A DNA stretch of 64,000 nt from Strongylocentrotus droebachiensis (taxonomy: Eukaryota; Echinodermata; Echinoidea; Camarodonta; Strongylocentrotidae), in assembly GCA_035222895.1 (NCBI GenBank), contig JAVYIG010000167.1, positions 166,501 to 230,500 on the forward strand, given 5' to 3'. Shown here one piece after another: positions 13,601 to 28,600 of the stretch (its first letter is position 1; each line of letters starts with the position of its first letter). The notes under the pieces are model-generated. The model ran no database searches. It saw only the letters and a program-made list of their open reading frames with translations, and was not told where the DNA came from. The translations under genes were made by a program, and so were the position numbers.

Positions 13601-16600
13601 TTGATAGCGAAAATATTTTTTCTTGCACATCATAACATCTATCGCCTTCCTGAATGTATTTACACATACCATATTAATACCTAAGTATAGAGATCCATGT
13701 ACTTGAGACTTAATTTTACTTCCTTGTTGATAAATGTGGCATATACCTCTCATGTGCATATAAAATTATATCACCATTTCTATATTTGCTTCTTCTTCTT
13801 CTTTTCTTTTTTTACAGGTTTCGAAAAGTCAGAGAAAACTGTTTCTGGGTAACTATTTAGCAGTTCGAAATGTTCAACATAAGAAATATGTATAAATCGA
13901 ATCACCTGCATGCACACATACACACACAAACACGAACCGTGCGACATTTTGAATGTAATAGAATATGAGAAATCACCAAAATTAAAGGGATAGTTGAGTT
14001 CTGTTTTCAGACAGCAAATGCCTTCAAAGTGCATTGTTATTGCTCTTATTCTTATCTATGACATTTATAGTGCCCTTTTAGAACCTAAAATTGCTATGAA
14101 GGTAATTTTAGACCCCAAAATGTGTGAAATTTAGCCAATACGATCATACCAATTCAGCTCCACTTAAAAAGAAAACACGGTGACCGTTAATTAATTATTT
14201 GTGGGTAATATAAGGAACACGAAAATGCCAACAAAAAAGCCAACATCGGCATTGGCTGAAATACGACGTAAAAGGCGTTATTTTTTTTTTTTTCAACGGT
14301 TTTTCAAATTTTTCAAAATATCTAATATTTGTGGTGGCCGGTACACAAGTATTAGAAACCGTTATATTTCAGCCGTCTCTGACCCGATTTTGATCAAACA
14401 AAGATGATTTTGTCATTTAAATATTATGTTCTTTCAAATTTGACACTCAGTTTTTCATTATCTCACAAAAAATTATTTTGTGTAGCGCCCTCTGCAACAG
14501 AACTCGACTATCCATTTAAGGATGATATCATTAATTTACCCATTTACCCATACCATATTAATACCTCCAAGCGCTATAGTTCTCCTTAGAACTATAAGCT
14601 AAGAAAGATAACCAACAGTCTTTTTCAAGACTACACCAACAGTCCTTTTCAGGACTACACACCCTCAGGAAAGATTACCGAGAGTCCTTTTCAGGACTCC
14701 TCAATTCTTCCTCTCTCTAACATGGTGCATCCGCAAACCTACTGTATGGATATCGTGTTTACGTGCAAATATGTAATCAAAGTAAAGTGAAACTTGAGTT
14801 TGTATTTTTATGAATCAAAATTTGAGGGCATTGAAAAGTAGTCAATTTGAATGCACAATGAAGACATATTTCATTATTTGGGAAACGGAAATGATTAGCT
14901 ATGTACTTTAACACACAAGATGAGCAACCCTGCTCTAATACGAGTATCTGGAAATTAGTTACGTGTGACGGCTATGAGATGGCGCTGTACAATAAACAGT
15001 ACGCTAGGGAAAAACGTTTATAAGTTTGGTATCACTTTTAAATGCCATATTGAGGAACATCAACGTTTTTGTTTTTCACAGAGAAGGAAGAAATGTATCT
15101 CATGAGGCAAACGACAACATGGCGTATGAAATGATTCAGAGCGGAGATAGAGGTGAGAAAATTTGTAAATTTAGTCAAGAGTTTAAAACGAGAAATTCAC
15201 CCACAACATAAAAAAGGTAGATGTATGGCTTTGTACATGGCGATAGACACGTAGAAACAAACGTCCCATAACCACAATATCATACTACGTGATAATCCTT
15301 TAGCCCAAAACTGCAGAATACCTTATACTATTAAGGGCATTACTGTGTATTAATTGATTAAAGCAGCAGTATATATCCCAAAGGAAACATTATAAGCTTA
15401 ATCATTTTCCCTTATCAGATTATTGCTAGGCCTAGACTACTAACTTAACACAGGTAGCCTTATCTCTGTTTTAGAGTGTGAAAGATTGCTTGTATTTGAT
15501 CTTTCAAGTATTAGAATCTTTTTAATAATAATCTAATTTTTGTTTTTATAGCATACACATCCCTCAAACTCGGTCCATCTCACTCTCACATCATTGCTCC
15601 TGAAAACGTGACGTTCTTCACCAGACTCGGTTCGATCGGACGGGGTGACTTCGGCGGGGTATGGAAGGGAGAACTCCGCTCGAATCAAAGTCAAGTAGAT
15701 GTCGCTATCAGGCAAATTCCAGGTGAGATTTTCCCAACCACTGCCTAGTTAGTAATGAGTTAAATACACCAGAAGGTAAATCAATTTAATGAATATTAGA
15801 TGTTGTGTAATCATTGATTAGAAGAAATGCCCCCAGTTTTCTAGTATTTAAATTTTAATAGGAGGAAAACAAACGTATAAAGTAACACATCGGTAGAAAA
15901 GTAAACCGTGCATACAAATGTATATACATATATATAAAAGTGCAAGACAAATTTTCCAGAAAATGTAGGCGTGAAGAAAATGGTCTAGGAACGTGAGACG
16001 TAGCTGTACATTACCATTTTAGTGTTTGCACTTCAGAACCTGAAGAAGGCCTCACAAGCCGAAAGCTCGTAATAAAATGAGATATATGAGACGTAGCTGT
16101 ACATTACCATTTTAGTGTTTGCACTTCAGAACCTGAAGAAGGCCTCACAAGCCGAAAGCTCGTAATAAAATTGTAAAGTACAGCTACGTCTCACGTTCCT
16201 AGACCATTTTCTTCACGCCTAGGCCTATATTGTATTTTATTATATACACTGTTTTTAACTCAATCTTATTAACTTATGAATGATTGACTTCTGCAAATGA
16301 CTTTAACCCAACACTCTTTTTGAAATTGAAAGCAAATGTGGTGGTTATAATCATTTAAGATGTATCTTCTCTCAGATCAAGTGACCAAATCAACCAACGT
16401 TCTTCGAGCTGTCAAGGTCCTTTCTGAGCTACCGGATCACCCGAATGTTGTCAAGTGCTTGGGATATTGTCAAGAACAAGGTAAAATACCCCCTCGGCCA
16501 CTTAATAATCTTTCGAGTGTCTGCTTAATATTGTGAATATGAGCGTTTTTTCTAATAATGTGGAGCGCAACCTTTGTATTAAAGTCATTATAGCTATTCT

Positions 16601-19600
16601 AGCATGCCTGAAGGTACGTAGTAATTTAAGTAGACTCCTCGTCTGAAGAACCCAAAACGATTAAATCAGTAAAACAAGAGGGTCTTGGAAGAACAGTCAA
16701 TTGTATTTGATAATAAACTCAAACGTTTCCAATACTATATCATGATGTCTGATGACACATTATGTTTCGAAAATGATATCGCTAGTGACATTCGTTTGTC
16801 TCGCAATGTATGGTCAACAAGGGATCAAAAGATCACGACGTTTCGTGTGCCGCTGGAACACTTCGTCAGGTGATAAAATATATTGTAAGCAAGCGTCTTT
16901 TATACTCTACGGGTGGACCGGCGGTCAAATAATTCGATCAATATAAAGAGCAATAACGGACAAGGCCTATTGGCCGAAGCTCACGTGTGCTCAATCAATT
17001 ATGTTATAAATCAGTTTCATACATTTATTTCTTCAATTGAACAAATTGCCGATGATGCAGGTAGCATTTTGTATGAGTTCATCTCTGGCGGTACCCTACT
17101 CACCCATCTACAGACCACAGGAGTGCAATCCCAACCCACATACGGCAATCTCAAACCAAAGAGGGTCCGTATCGAAGAAGGAAGTCTACTAAACCTGGCT
17201 TGGCAAATTGCAAGAGGGATGCAGTATCTTGCATCAAAGAAGGTAACCTGATTTCATAACTTGCAATAGAAGAGAACGGACAAAGAAAAAGGGGAAAGGA
17301 GATAGAAGAAAGATAACGAGAAATTATTAAAGACGGTCTGCATGAGAAGGAGATGAATAGATAAAGGCAGTCTACTTAACTTGGCTTGGCAAATAGTCAA
17401 AGAGATGCATCAACGAAGAGGAGATGGGTAGGAGAGGGGGAGGGGTGGTTGAGAGTGAGAACATTGAGGCCGGGGATAAGTGTGAGAAGGATGAGAATTA
17501 AAATAGTGGAAGAGGAAAGTGGAAGAATAGGAGAGGAGGAATCCAGTATGGTATGAGGATGGATATGATGATTAAATGTGAATAAATGTAAATTTGAATT
17601 TTGATCATCTATTTATTTATATTTTAATTCTATCATTATGTTTTATCTATTTCTGTTTTATTTTGACAAAGATCGTCCATGGAACTCTCTGCGCTCACAA
17701 TGTGTTACTAGCTGATAGAAAGCAATGCAAGCTATCAGATTATGGACTATCTTCATCACTATTTAGTGGCAGAGGTGTGAGTATTATCGCCTTTATCTAA
17801 TGATATATTATCAGCATAGATTAATTAATTGTTATACCCATAATGGTATATGTATTCACCCTGATTATAACCAATTTTATTGACGGTGGTGTTTGTATAA
17901 TTTTTGGCATATGCAATATTGATTTTGATGTATTTTCAAATCTGTTTGCAAATTGTGATCAATACAGCCATTGACTGCTAATCAAGATTTGTTTTAAACC
18001 ATGAATAAATGGTTTAAATTTGAACTTTAAAGTTAACACAATTTTAAACCTTCTTTATATTCTCCAACATCTCAGAAACCAACAAGATGGAGTTCACCTG
18101 AAACCATGGTTACTGGTGACCAATCAACAGAAGGAGATAGCTGGTCTTTTGGTATCGTCTTGTGGGAAATTGTGACATTAGGTGAAAAAATAAAGTTAAT
18201 ATCGCATATAATTGTGTGTACCATCTTAAAGACCCTGAAGTCATTCACGTAAGAAGCCTTTAAAGCTATTCTTCATCAGGGCCCTCCCATTATTATTACC
18301 CTTGCAATGTTATTGGCAGGTTGGTGGAGTGGGTGGAGAGTGGTAAATATGGATTAATTTTTTGCCAAGGGAAGTTAGTGCCGAGTTGGGGTTCGAACCC
18401 TTAAAGATGATATTCATTGCTTATCAATGTGGTTAAATCTCATATCAATGCAAAGGTTATATGTCTAGATCAATATTCCAACTAATTCCAGCGTCCAAGA
18501 GGCAAACAGAGCGCAGAAATCGCAAATCCAATGTTGATAAACATCCACCCCGGTAAACGCCTCTGATTGGGGTCCCGGAGTCACGTTATCGAGTGAGGTC
18601 ACTATATGGACCACTATGATAACGAGCGCAAAAGACTATTGATCGCTTGCGTGCAAAACACATCGCTGTGCTTCTTCAATTCACTTTGCTGTCTTTACGA
18701 ATGTACTCTCAATATTACGATTATGGCCGATCTTGACTTAGAATTAGATTTTGAAGGCGACAGTGTTCAGGAGGAGGATGATGAGGACAGTATGAGCTCA
18801 TATAGTTTTATGAGTAGTGACGATGACCAGAAATAGGTGACATAGATGACTATTTAAATGAGGCTGCTCGTAAAGCTGCAGGTGTAGATGCTACTGCTGG
18901 TGATGCCGCCGCGGCCGTGCTAGAGCCGGAGCTCAAGCATACCTACACGTCACGTGCAGACACAGTCACAAATAGCACTCTCACAATGAAAAAAGAATGA
19001 CCAATAATAATATATCGGTATGCCTATATGAATAATTGCCTGATTGTTGCCAGAGCATACCAGAGCATACCCCCTTCAGCCAGCTCAGCCTCACATACTG
19101 CTCAGCTGCGCTGACGCGTGTTATTCACTTAACGACTTAGCTTAGCTTTATAACAAGGCCGGTGTGACTGGGCAGTTTGTCCTACCAGTTTCGTTTGTCC
19201 GTCGGACATAATATGCGGGTTTTCTGCTTGCACGGATCGTCCGTGACTCGCACTGATCGTCCGAGGGACGATCCGTGCGGTTAGCTATCCGCATTGTTTT
19301 ACGTGTATATTTGATAAAATGAAGCAACTCGGCAAATCAATGTATTTAGACTCATTGTAAATCATGTGGTTGACATTTTTTCTAGAAATTACATAAAATA
19401 ACTCTCTACAATTTTTTTTAAAGCAAATGGGCCAGTCCTTTTGAAAGTAGAAGTGAATATTTTCTTTAAAACCTTTATTCTATGGAGGCATACTCGTGAT
19501 ATCGGCCCCACAACTGTTGTAATCGATTATACTTTTGTATGTGGCTTCGTTCTTCAACCAACTCACTACTAGTATGTACTCGTGATCCAGGCCCCGCCCC

Positions 19601-22600
19601 AAGTATTTGGGGGCGTTTCGAGGTTTAATGAAGGAGTTAAATGTGAAAAAAAAAGTGATTAAAAATAGGGTTGAAAGTGAGTGGGGGAGGCTAGAGTATT
19701 TAAGATAAGGTAGAGCGTAGCACATATTGGCGGATGCTCAGGGGGTAGGGGCATTTAATTACGGTCAGATGAGCATATTTTAATACCTTATCCATGACAC
19801 TGGCAGGTCACTAATTGGCGTATGGTCCAAGGGGCGGAGCCCCCGGAAACGCAGGGGTTTTTGGCATTTAATTACGGTCACATGAGCATACTTTCTTTTC
19901 TATTTCTTTCTATTTACTTCTCTTTCATATACTTTTTCAAAAGTGTGTGTGTGTGGGGGGGGGGGGGGGCTTGAGCCCCTTAGTCCGCCGTTCTGCAGGA
20001 CCTGACATGTAGGCCTCTTAATAGTAAATAAGCACATTTCTTGCCTGACTGTAAATTTTGATATTTGTCATTCTCCAACAAACGCATTAACAGTATAATT
20101 TACTAAAAAGTGAGGACGAATGCCATTTCAGCAACATCTGTAAATCACTGGTATCAAATTAGAAGTTTATTTTGGTGGGGGGGGGGGGGGGGAGGGGGGG
20201 GGGGTAGCAACTGGCTGAGAGGGGCTCTTTCTTCATTTTTTTGTTCGGTAATAAATAAGGTTAGTTTATGTGGGTGTCACTCAGGCGCGGATATACGGGG
20301 GGGGGGGGGGCGGGTCTCCCTCTTTGAAGAAAAAAAGAAAGGAAAGGAAAAAGTAAAGAAAGAAGTGCAAAAAACACGAGTTAGAAGTGGCACTCGCTTA
20401 TCCGTATCAGGGGAAAAGATACACGAAATGCCAAAAAGAGCCCCCGAAAGTCATAAAAGTAGCCCCCGATTTTTTTCCTCCCTGATCCGTATATAGGACA
20501 AGGCCCTTCAGTTAGCCATAATCAGCTAGCCATAATCCGATATTTGGGTCGTTTTCCGGTCAGAACTAGCCCTAACTATCATTCCAGGATTTTGTTTCAG
20601 AACCTGAGACAAAGTTACCCAATCCCTTTAAGTTTCAAAAAGTAGACTTCATTGACCTATACATAGGCTTAGGAACCCGGGGGGGGGGGGGGGGGGGGGG
20701 CTCAGATATCATTGAGCCCCCCAATATTTTTGGCGGGGCTTACAGATATCATTTAGCCCCCCAATTTGTTGGTGGGGCTTAGATATCACTGAGTCCTCAA
20801 TATTTTAAGTGGTACTCAGATATCATTGAGCCGCCCCCGATACTTATTGCGGGGCTCGGATATCATTAACCTCCCCCCCCCCCCCCCACCTCCTCCCCAA
20901 TCATTATTTTCTAGGCATGAAGCTCATGTATACCTATAATCTACAGGCTTACCATTCAAATATAAACATTTTATAAATATTTATTTGGGGAGGAGGGGGG
21001 GGGGGGGGAGGGGCTTAGACATCGGATCTCTCATATCATTGGCCCTAACAAATATATTTGGTGGATCTCGGATATCATTGAAACCCCCAAATATTTTGGC
21101 GGGACTCTGATATCATTGAGCGCCCCCCCCCCATATTTTGGTGGATCTCGGATATCATTGAAACCCCCAAATATTTTGGCGGGACTCTGATATCATTGAG
21201 CGCCCCCCCCCCATATTTTGGTGGGGCTCAGATATCTTTGAGCCCCCCCCCCCCCCCATATGTTGGTGGGGCTCAGATATCATCAGCCCCCCGATTGTTT
21301 TTGATGGGGCTCGGATAACATCACGGAGCCCTCCGATATTTTTGTGGGGCTCGGATATCATTGAGCCCCCCCCCCCCCCTCCCCCCATATTTTGGCCGGG
21401 CTCGGTTATCATTATCATTACAGATTGGTGCACATCATTATGCTTGATCATCCTCTCATATCTGTTTGTTTTCATTCCTCTGTTAGTCATCCTTTATTTG
21501 CTACCTATGATATTTGAATATTCATTATTTCCTTTTATTATATAAATGAACATGTACATACCTATATATGCAAAATATACCCTGGAGGTTTAAAGTTGTA
21601 AAGCCCAGGGCAGTTCAACACACGCAATCATGAAATAAGGATGTCTACTCTACATTCAGGGGCATCGCTAAAGGGGGTGGGGTGGGGGGGGGGGGGGGGG
21701 TTGAAGTCGGTGGGATTTTTTTTTATGTCGGTCGGCCAGCAATTTTTTCCTCTTCGAACTGTGACTTTTTATTGGACAAATAAACATTTTTGAAAATTCA
21801 GACAATGATTTAGAGTCGGTACAATGAATCGTCTTCTTTTTCTAATAATTTAATGAAACGTCGAAGCTCCCGCGCTTCGCGCGAGAGGGGAGAAATTGAA
21901 TTCAGACAATTAGGGTTAAGAGTAGAGAACAGTATACAACAAATCGTCTTCTTTCTATAATAACTTAATGAAACGTCTAAGCTTCCGCGGTTCGCGTGGG
22001 ATGGGGAAACTGAATTCAGACAAGGATTAAGAGTCGAGAACGGTACAACAAATCGTCTTCTTTTCATAATAATTTAATGAAACGTCTAAGCTACCGCGCT
22101 TCGCGCGGGAGGCCTTTCACCCACCCTCTCCCCCACCTAGGGGGCGCGCTTTGCGCGCTCTTTAAGTGATTCGCTGTGTATGATCGAATCTCTTTGATTC
22201 GCTTGCTCAATACCGCCCCTCCCTAAAATAAGATTCTAGCTACGCGCCTGCGTTAAAATATATAGCTATGATGCTTACTAAGTTGACGAAATAATTTGTA
22301 TATTTATGTCGTCAACGAAAATGACCATTTGCGCATAACAATTTAGCCTTCGGCCCCGGGTTTATAGGGTTAAATTTGTAGATATTGGGAGATTTAATTT
22401 TGTCGGTAATTGGTGGCTTATTTTGTCGGTAATCGTTGGCCTCTATACCACCCCCACCCCCCACTAAAAAAGGTCTAGCGACGCCTCTGACGACACATCA
22501 GGCCTATACTTGCGTTTTGTGAGAGGCTCAAGTATCCAGGCCAGCTATCTATAGTTGAGTAAGTTTTGAAGAAAAAAAAAAAAGTACTCGCTCTCCAATC

Positions 22601-25600
22601 GTATTGGTTTTGGGGGAATTTCGAATGTCATCAAATAGGTTTTTTTTTCTTTTAACACAATAATTGTTTTGCGACTCAATTCAGGCCTGGCTAAATATTA
22701 ACTTTTTCGTAAGGCAACAGACAAGTAATTTAGTCATATACCTGATTAACATTTGAAGATTTCCTACACTAGTGCCTAGCCATAATAAGCCGTTATAAGC
22801 TCCAAACGCTTTCTTTCCTACAAATACACCCCCAAAAAATCCCAAAAGCTTGAATGCATACTATTTCACAAGATATAATTAAACAATATGAATGATATTA
22901 ATGATACACTGCCAGCAAGATAGTTTCCTTCTGCATTTAATGTTGTTGCTGTTATGAGTTTATATTCATATTTTTGTTATCAAACAGGAATAAATAAATG
23001 AATATGTAAATACATTTGTACAATACGATTTGTACGATAGTTGTACAATGATGATAGAAGAACCAATGCAAATCGCAACTGATCTTCCCTAATTCTTTTC
23101 CCCCTTTTCTTTTCTTCCTCTTTGTTTTCTGTCCCTTTCTCTCCTCTTTCCCTTTCACTTCCCTTCCTTCTATTTCTCTCTCTCTCTCTCTCTCTCTTTG
23201 CTGGGGGGGGGGGGGGGGAGGGGGGGAGGGGTACAAATCGGGAAAAATTGCAACTGATCTCCCCTACCTTTCTCCTTCCTCTTTTTTCCCCTTTCCCTTC
23301 CCTTACTTCTCTTTGTCTCTCTCATTTAAGTTTGGTGAGGGAGGCAGGGGCCTTTCGCCCCCTCCCCCCGATCCACACGATGTTGGTGGGATTAATCGCA
23401 ACTGATCTCTGCTTCTTTTCACCCTTTTCTTTTCTTCTTCCTCTTTTGTGTTCCATTTAAGCTCTCCTCTTTCCCTTTCCCTTCTTTCTCTCGTGTTTTG
23501 CGGGGGGGGGGGGGTGTTACACCCACAAATGTAATAACTCCCACAAATGTAATAACGCCCACAAATGTAATAACACTTTACCCACAAATGTAACAACACC
23601 CACAAATGTAATAACACTTTACCCACAAATGTAATAATTTCACCCACAAATGTAATAACCACTTTACCCACAAATGTAATAATTTTGAATCACCCACAAA
23701 TGTAATAATGACTTTACCCACAAATGTAATAAATTTGAAGTGATATTTTGAATCACCCACAAATGTAATAATGACTTTACCCACAAATGTAATAAATTTG
23801 AAGGGATATTTTGTCGAATTTAAAACTAAAACCCTGTAATAAAGCATGGGTATAGCGCACAGTCTTTGCTCCAGACCTGGTTATTTAAAAACTTTTAAAA
23901 AATCTTCAAAACTAAGACCCCATCATCTTATTCCTGTGGAAGAACATATATAAGTATTGAGCGTAGTCTTTCCTCCAGACCCGGTTTTTCAAAAGTTAAA
24001 AAAAACAAAAAAACAAAACAAAACAAAACAAAACAACAAAAAAACCTTTTAAACTAAGACCCCTCCATCTTCCAAATTAAGACCCGGTAATAAAGCATGG
24101 GATTAGAACGTAGTCTTTACTTCAGACTCGGTTATTTAAAAAAAAAAATCTTCAAACTAAGACCTCTCCATCTCATTCCTGTGGAATAACATGGGTATAG
24201 AGCGTAGTCTTTCCTCCAGACCCGGTTATTTCAAAGGAAATAGAAATTTAAACAAATCTTCGAAACTAAGACCCACCATCTTATTCCTCTTTTTTTCATT
24301 TAAAAATAAATTACATTATTACATATGTGGATACAACACGTCACAAATAAATGATTGGTCGGCGGTCACACGAACTGACGAATCAGTCAAAATGGTCCAT
24401 ATATATAACACACAGAGGAGGGACCGATTCGATGGTTCGTTGACCGTCGACGATTTCTTAATTATGTAAATATTCTAACGCCCAAAAATATCCTGAAATT
24501 CAATGTTCGTAGAAAAAAAAGGAATTGAATAAGTGACCTTAAATGTATTTAAATATTGACGCTGATTGTTTTATGCATGTGATTATGAAATATGTTCACG
24601 ATATGTAACATATATTTATATATATATATGTACGCTATTAGTGACATTAAAACGTTGGATTGCGATGTTATATTTTCATGAGTGCGTGAATGAATTACCT
24701 TTCTTCATGTGATGAACTTATCAATTACTTATACTGAAGACTACCAATTGGTACGCGGTACACGGTGTGAATTCATGAGAACGAAATTTATTCAAAGGCA
24801 AATACAAACAAAACACATTTATATTACAGTTTTCCCTACTTCTGAAACACTCAAGCAGCTATATAAACAAGAACAAGTCTGAAACTAGAAATGCAATCGT
24901 GTCACAACGATGTGCGTGCAATGACGCCATGTTTCTATGTGTCAAACGAAAGAGCTACTCTCGGAATATCCAGAGCAATATGTAAGAAATCTGTAGCTTC
25001 TGTGATAGTGGAGATAGTTAGGGCGAAAGAACCCTTACAAAAAAGTTCTATAGAATTCTATAAAAAAAATTCTATAGAAATGCGTATAGAAATTCTATAG
25101 AATTCTATAACGGACCTCTATAGAATCTCTATAAAACATTCTATAGAATGGCCTATAGAAATTCTATAGAATTTGTTTTATAGAATTCTATAGAATTTGT
25201 TTTATAGAATTCTATAGAATTTTTTTGTAGAGAATTCTATAGACCATTTTATTCTATAGCAATTCTATAGAAATGTTTTATAGAGATTCTATAGAAAAGT
25301 GGGCCACTTTTCTATACAAATTCTATAGAAATCTATAACGGATCTCTATAGAATCTCTATAAAACATTCTATAGAATGGCCTATAGAAATTCTATAGAAT
25401 GGCCTATAGAAATTCTATAGATTTTTTTAATAGAATTCTATAGAATTTTTTGTGTAAATAATTCTATAGACCATTTTTTACCAGTTGAAAACCAGTTTAT
25501 TATTCAGTAGCGACCAATAATCAATTGATAATCAATATTGCATGACATCTGGCCACAGACTAAACCATATTTATATAGACTCCTGCAATTGCTCCATCAC

Positions 25601-28600
25601 AAAGATCATTTGAAGCAAAATACAGTTGAGTATATATTGTTAATTAAGTAGTGGGAGATCTTACATACATATGTACAAAATTATACATGTTTTTACTGGT
25701 TAGTAAAATACTTATATTAATTTATCTATTTTACGAGTAAGTTACATGTTTAAAAAAATCGGACATATATATTATATTCGTCAATAATGGACTAAGAAAA
25801 TATAAATCACAAAATTGATGTTAATTGTCACATTTGCTTGACAGATCATGATAATTACATTTTCTGTGAAAACATGCAAATTATCATGAATATGCATGAG
25901 ATACATATCTTCATATAGAACAAAAATTCTATAGAATTCTATAGAAATTTAGATCTATAGGAAACTTATTCTATAGAATTCTATAGAGAAAACTGATTTC
26001 TATAGACATCCTTAAAAATTCTATAGAGAAGTGGGGACGCCATTTTTTATATTAAATTTTCTATAGAAATTTAAATCTATAGAAAACTTATTCTGTAGAA
26101 TTCTATAGAGGAAACTCATTTCTATAGACAACCTTAAAAATTCTATAGAGAATTAACTTTTCTATAGAAATTTCAATCTATAGAAAACTTATTATATAGA
26201 ATTCTATAGAGGAAACTGATTTTTATAGACAACCTAAAAAAATTCTATAGAGAATTAACTTTTCTATAGAAATTTAAATCTATAGAAAACTTATTCTATA
26301 GAATTCTATAGAGGAAACTGATTTCTATAGACAACCTTAAAAATTCTATAGAGAATTAACTTTTCTATAGAAATTTAAATCTATAGAAAACTTATTCTAT
26401 ATAATTCTATAGAGGAAACTGATTTCTATAGACAACCTAAAAAATTCTATAGAGAATTAACTTTTCTATAGAAATTTAAATCTATAGAAAACTTGTTCTA
26501 TAGAATTCTATAGAGGAAACCGCTTTCTATAGAGAATCCTTAAAAGTTCTATAGAGAATCTGGAATGTTATAGAGTTCTATAGAACTCTATAAAGCGTTC
26601 TATAGAATTCTATACAACTTTTTTGTAAGGGAAAGGTCACCAAAACGGCCCGAAACGGAAAAAATGGTGCCTGGACGGTCACGCATGAGGGTTTTCGGAG
26701 AACGAAGAATTCAGTGACCTTGAAGGAATACTAGAGACTACGCCTACGAATTTCGAAGGGAATTGGATTAGAGGAAGGGATCTAGAAAGGGCTCGCAAGC
26801 ACTGCGTGCAAAACCAATAGGATTTGGTGCATGATGAACATGTTGCGACGCGTGCTTTGGCACGAACGGCCGCCCATACTAACACAACCGAATAACAGTC
26901 TTAAAAAATGACGTCATAGCCGATACGTGTTATAATTCTCGCTACCCCAAATAGCGATTCTGCCGAGATCCGGGGAAAATCCTAAAAACGCGCATTGCAT
27001 TATGGGATAGCTTTTCGACATTACAGCTTCCTGTGCAGGCGCTATATTACTAGGCGCGATAGCGTATGCACCGAATATGTCGTCTGCTCGGTCTTGTTTT
27101 TTTTTCGCAAATATTTCAACGTTTATTTGAACATTTCATTCGTTGTTTTTTGCGTCTTTTGACATCAGTGACGATGGTTTTCTTTTGTGAGGCTGCACAG
27201 TGCTGGGCTCATGATTCCAAGTGTAAGAACCCTGAAAAATGGGGGTGGATGAAGGCCGTGACTTGGGATGGGACTCTATACCGGAAGTTGTAGTGACGAC
27301 CCGAGAGAGTGAAAATTACCTCGTCTCGCGAATTTCGAGATTTTCGTACCTATTTAGGGTAGCGAGAATTGGGCGGAAACGCGGCGGAATTCTTATAGAG
27401 ACCCTTGTTCAAATGCAATTTACTCACGATTTTCTGTGTGAACAAATACCCAGTGGCGGATCTAGGGGGGGGGTTGGGGGGGTTGCAACCCCCCCAAAAA
27501 AAAATCCGGGGACCATTTTTTTAAATCTTATCGCAAGAAAACACACAGATTTTCAAAAAATTTCCCTACTGTGGGAGGGGGGACACCCCCCTCCCACACC
27601 CTCCCCCCTCGCTCACTCCGCTCGCTTGGACTCGGTCGCTACGCTCCCTCGCATACCACCCCAACCCCCCTTTATAAAAAGCTGGATCCGCCCCTGATAC
27701 CATACTTGGTATCATTCGAAAGGGCACTTCATGGCGGTCAGTTTGACACCATTGTCATCTGCGCCTAATGTATTGCACGCATTAAACGCGCTATCACGTA
27801 ATTTGTGGCGATAACTTTGCGCTGACATAAGCAAATTTTACCAAACTTGGCAGACAGTTGTCACGTATATGGATACATTATGTCTGCCAAGTTTCATTGA
27901 TGTAGGTATAAAGATCGCCATTTTAGAGCAAGTTGAAGTTATTTCGGAATTTTCTTGAAAATGGCGAATTTGGAGGGCAATTTTCTCAAATTTGGTCAGT
28001 GATAGGGTATATAATTTTGTATATGGCTGGAAAGGGCATATCCTCAAGTATCTAAATCCAAAAAAAGGTACGGGTCTGCCAAGCCATAATGGAGATACGG
28101 CCACAGAAAGAAAGCCAATTCCCAGAACTTTAGAGGGCGCTATTTATGTTTTGCAAAGCCATTGGAGCGTGAAATTTGACATGGCTATGTGCAATTATGA
28201 GATGAAGATACTGTGAGATTTATATACAAAAATGAATTTATATGAGAAAGTTATGGCAGTTTTAGATTTTGTAGGGGTCAATTTTTCAAGAATTTGAGAG
28301 ACTTTTGACGGAGTCGGTTTCAGATTTGAATTTTGAGTACTAAGATGGCATTTTGAAAGTCAGGTTATACGTCGCAGATTAAAGAACATCTCTTAGACTA
28401 TCTAGAGGAATTTGTTAGAAGTTTGTAGGATCTAAGATAGTGGAGATAGGAAGGAAGAAAGAAAGGCCTTAAAATGGACCAGAAACGGACAAAATGGCGC
28501 CTGGACGGTTATGCATGAGTGATTTCGAGAATCGAAGAATGTAGTGACCTTGATGAGATGTTATAGACTATGCCTATTAAATTTGAAAGGAAAAGGACAT

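Noticed and set aside
16685..16946. Two overlapping plus-strand frames in a kinase intron
   Set aside because: They lie between the alpha-C and hinge exons, have no kinase similarity and no fitting splice signals.
18606..18836. 76-codon acidic frame including MADLDLELDFEGDSVQEEDD
   Set aside because: An acidic Ser-rich start of a possible transposon gene, but no recognised domain and no supported continuation; the following frame to 18999 is interrupted by a TAG.
21155..21490. Minus-strand frame with repeated SEPHQNMGGGG peptides, resembling a repeat protein
   Set aside because: It is an in-frame reading of the GATATC minisatellite with G/C homopolymers; no start context, no conserved ends.
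23519..23800. Regular short repeats resembling a CRISPR array
   Set aside because: Eukaryotic context, spacers are absent or a few bases, and the array is mirrored at the other end of a transposon.
23303..23847. Frames with repeated KVIITFVG and YYICG peptides
   Set aside because: Translation of the ACCCACAAATGTAATAA terminal array of the Ginger-like element; the mirror frame appears in the right arm.
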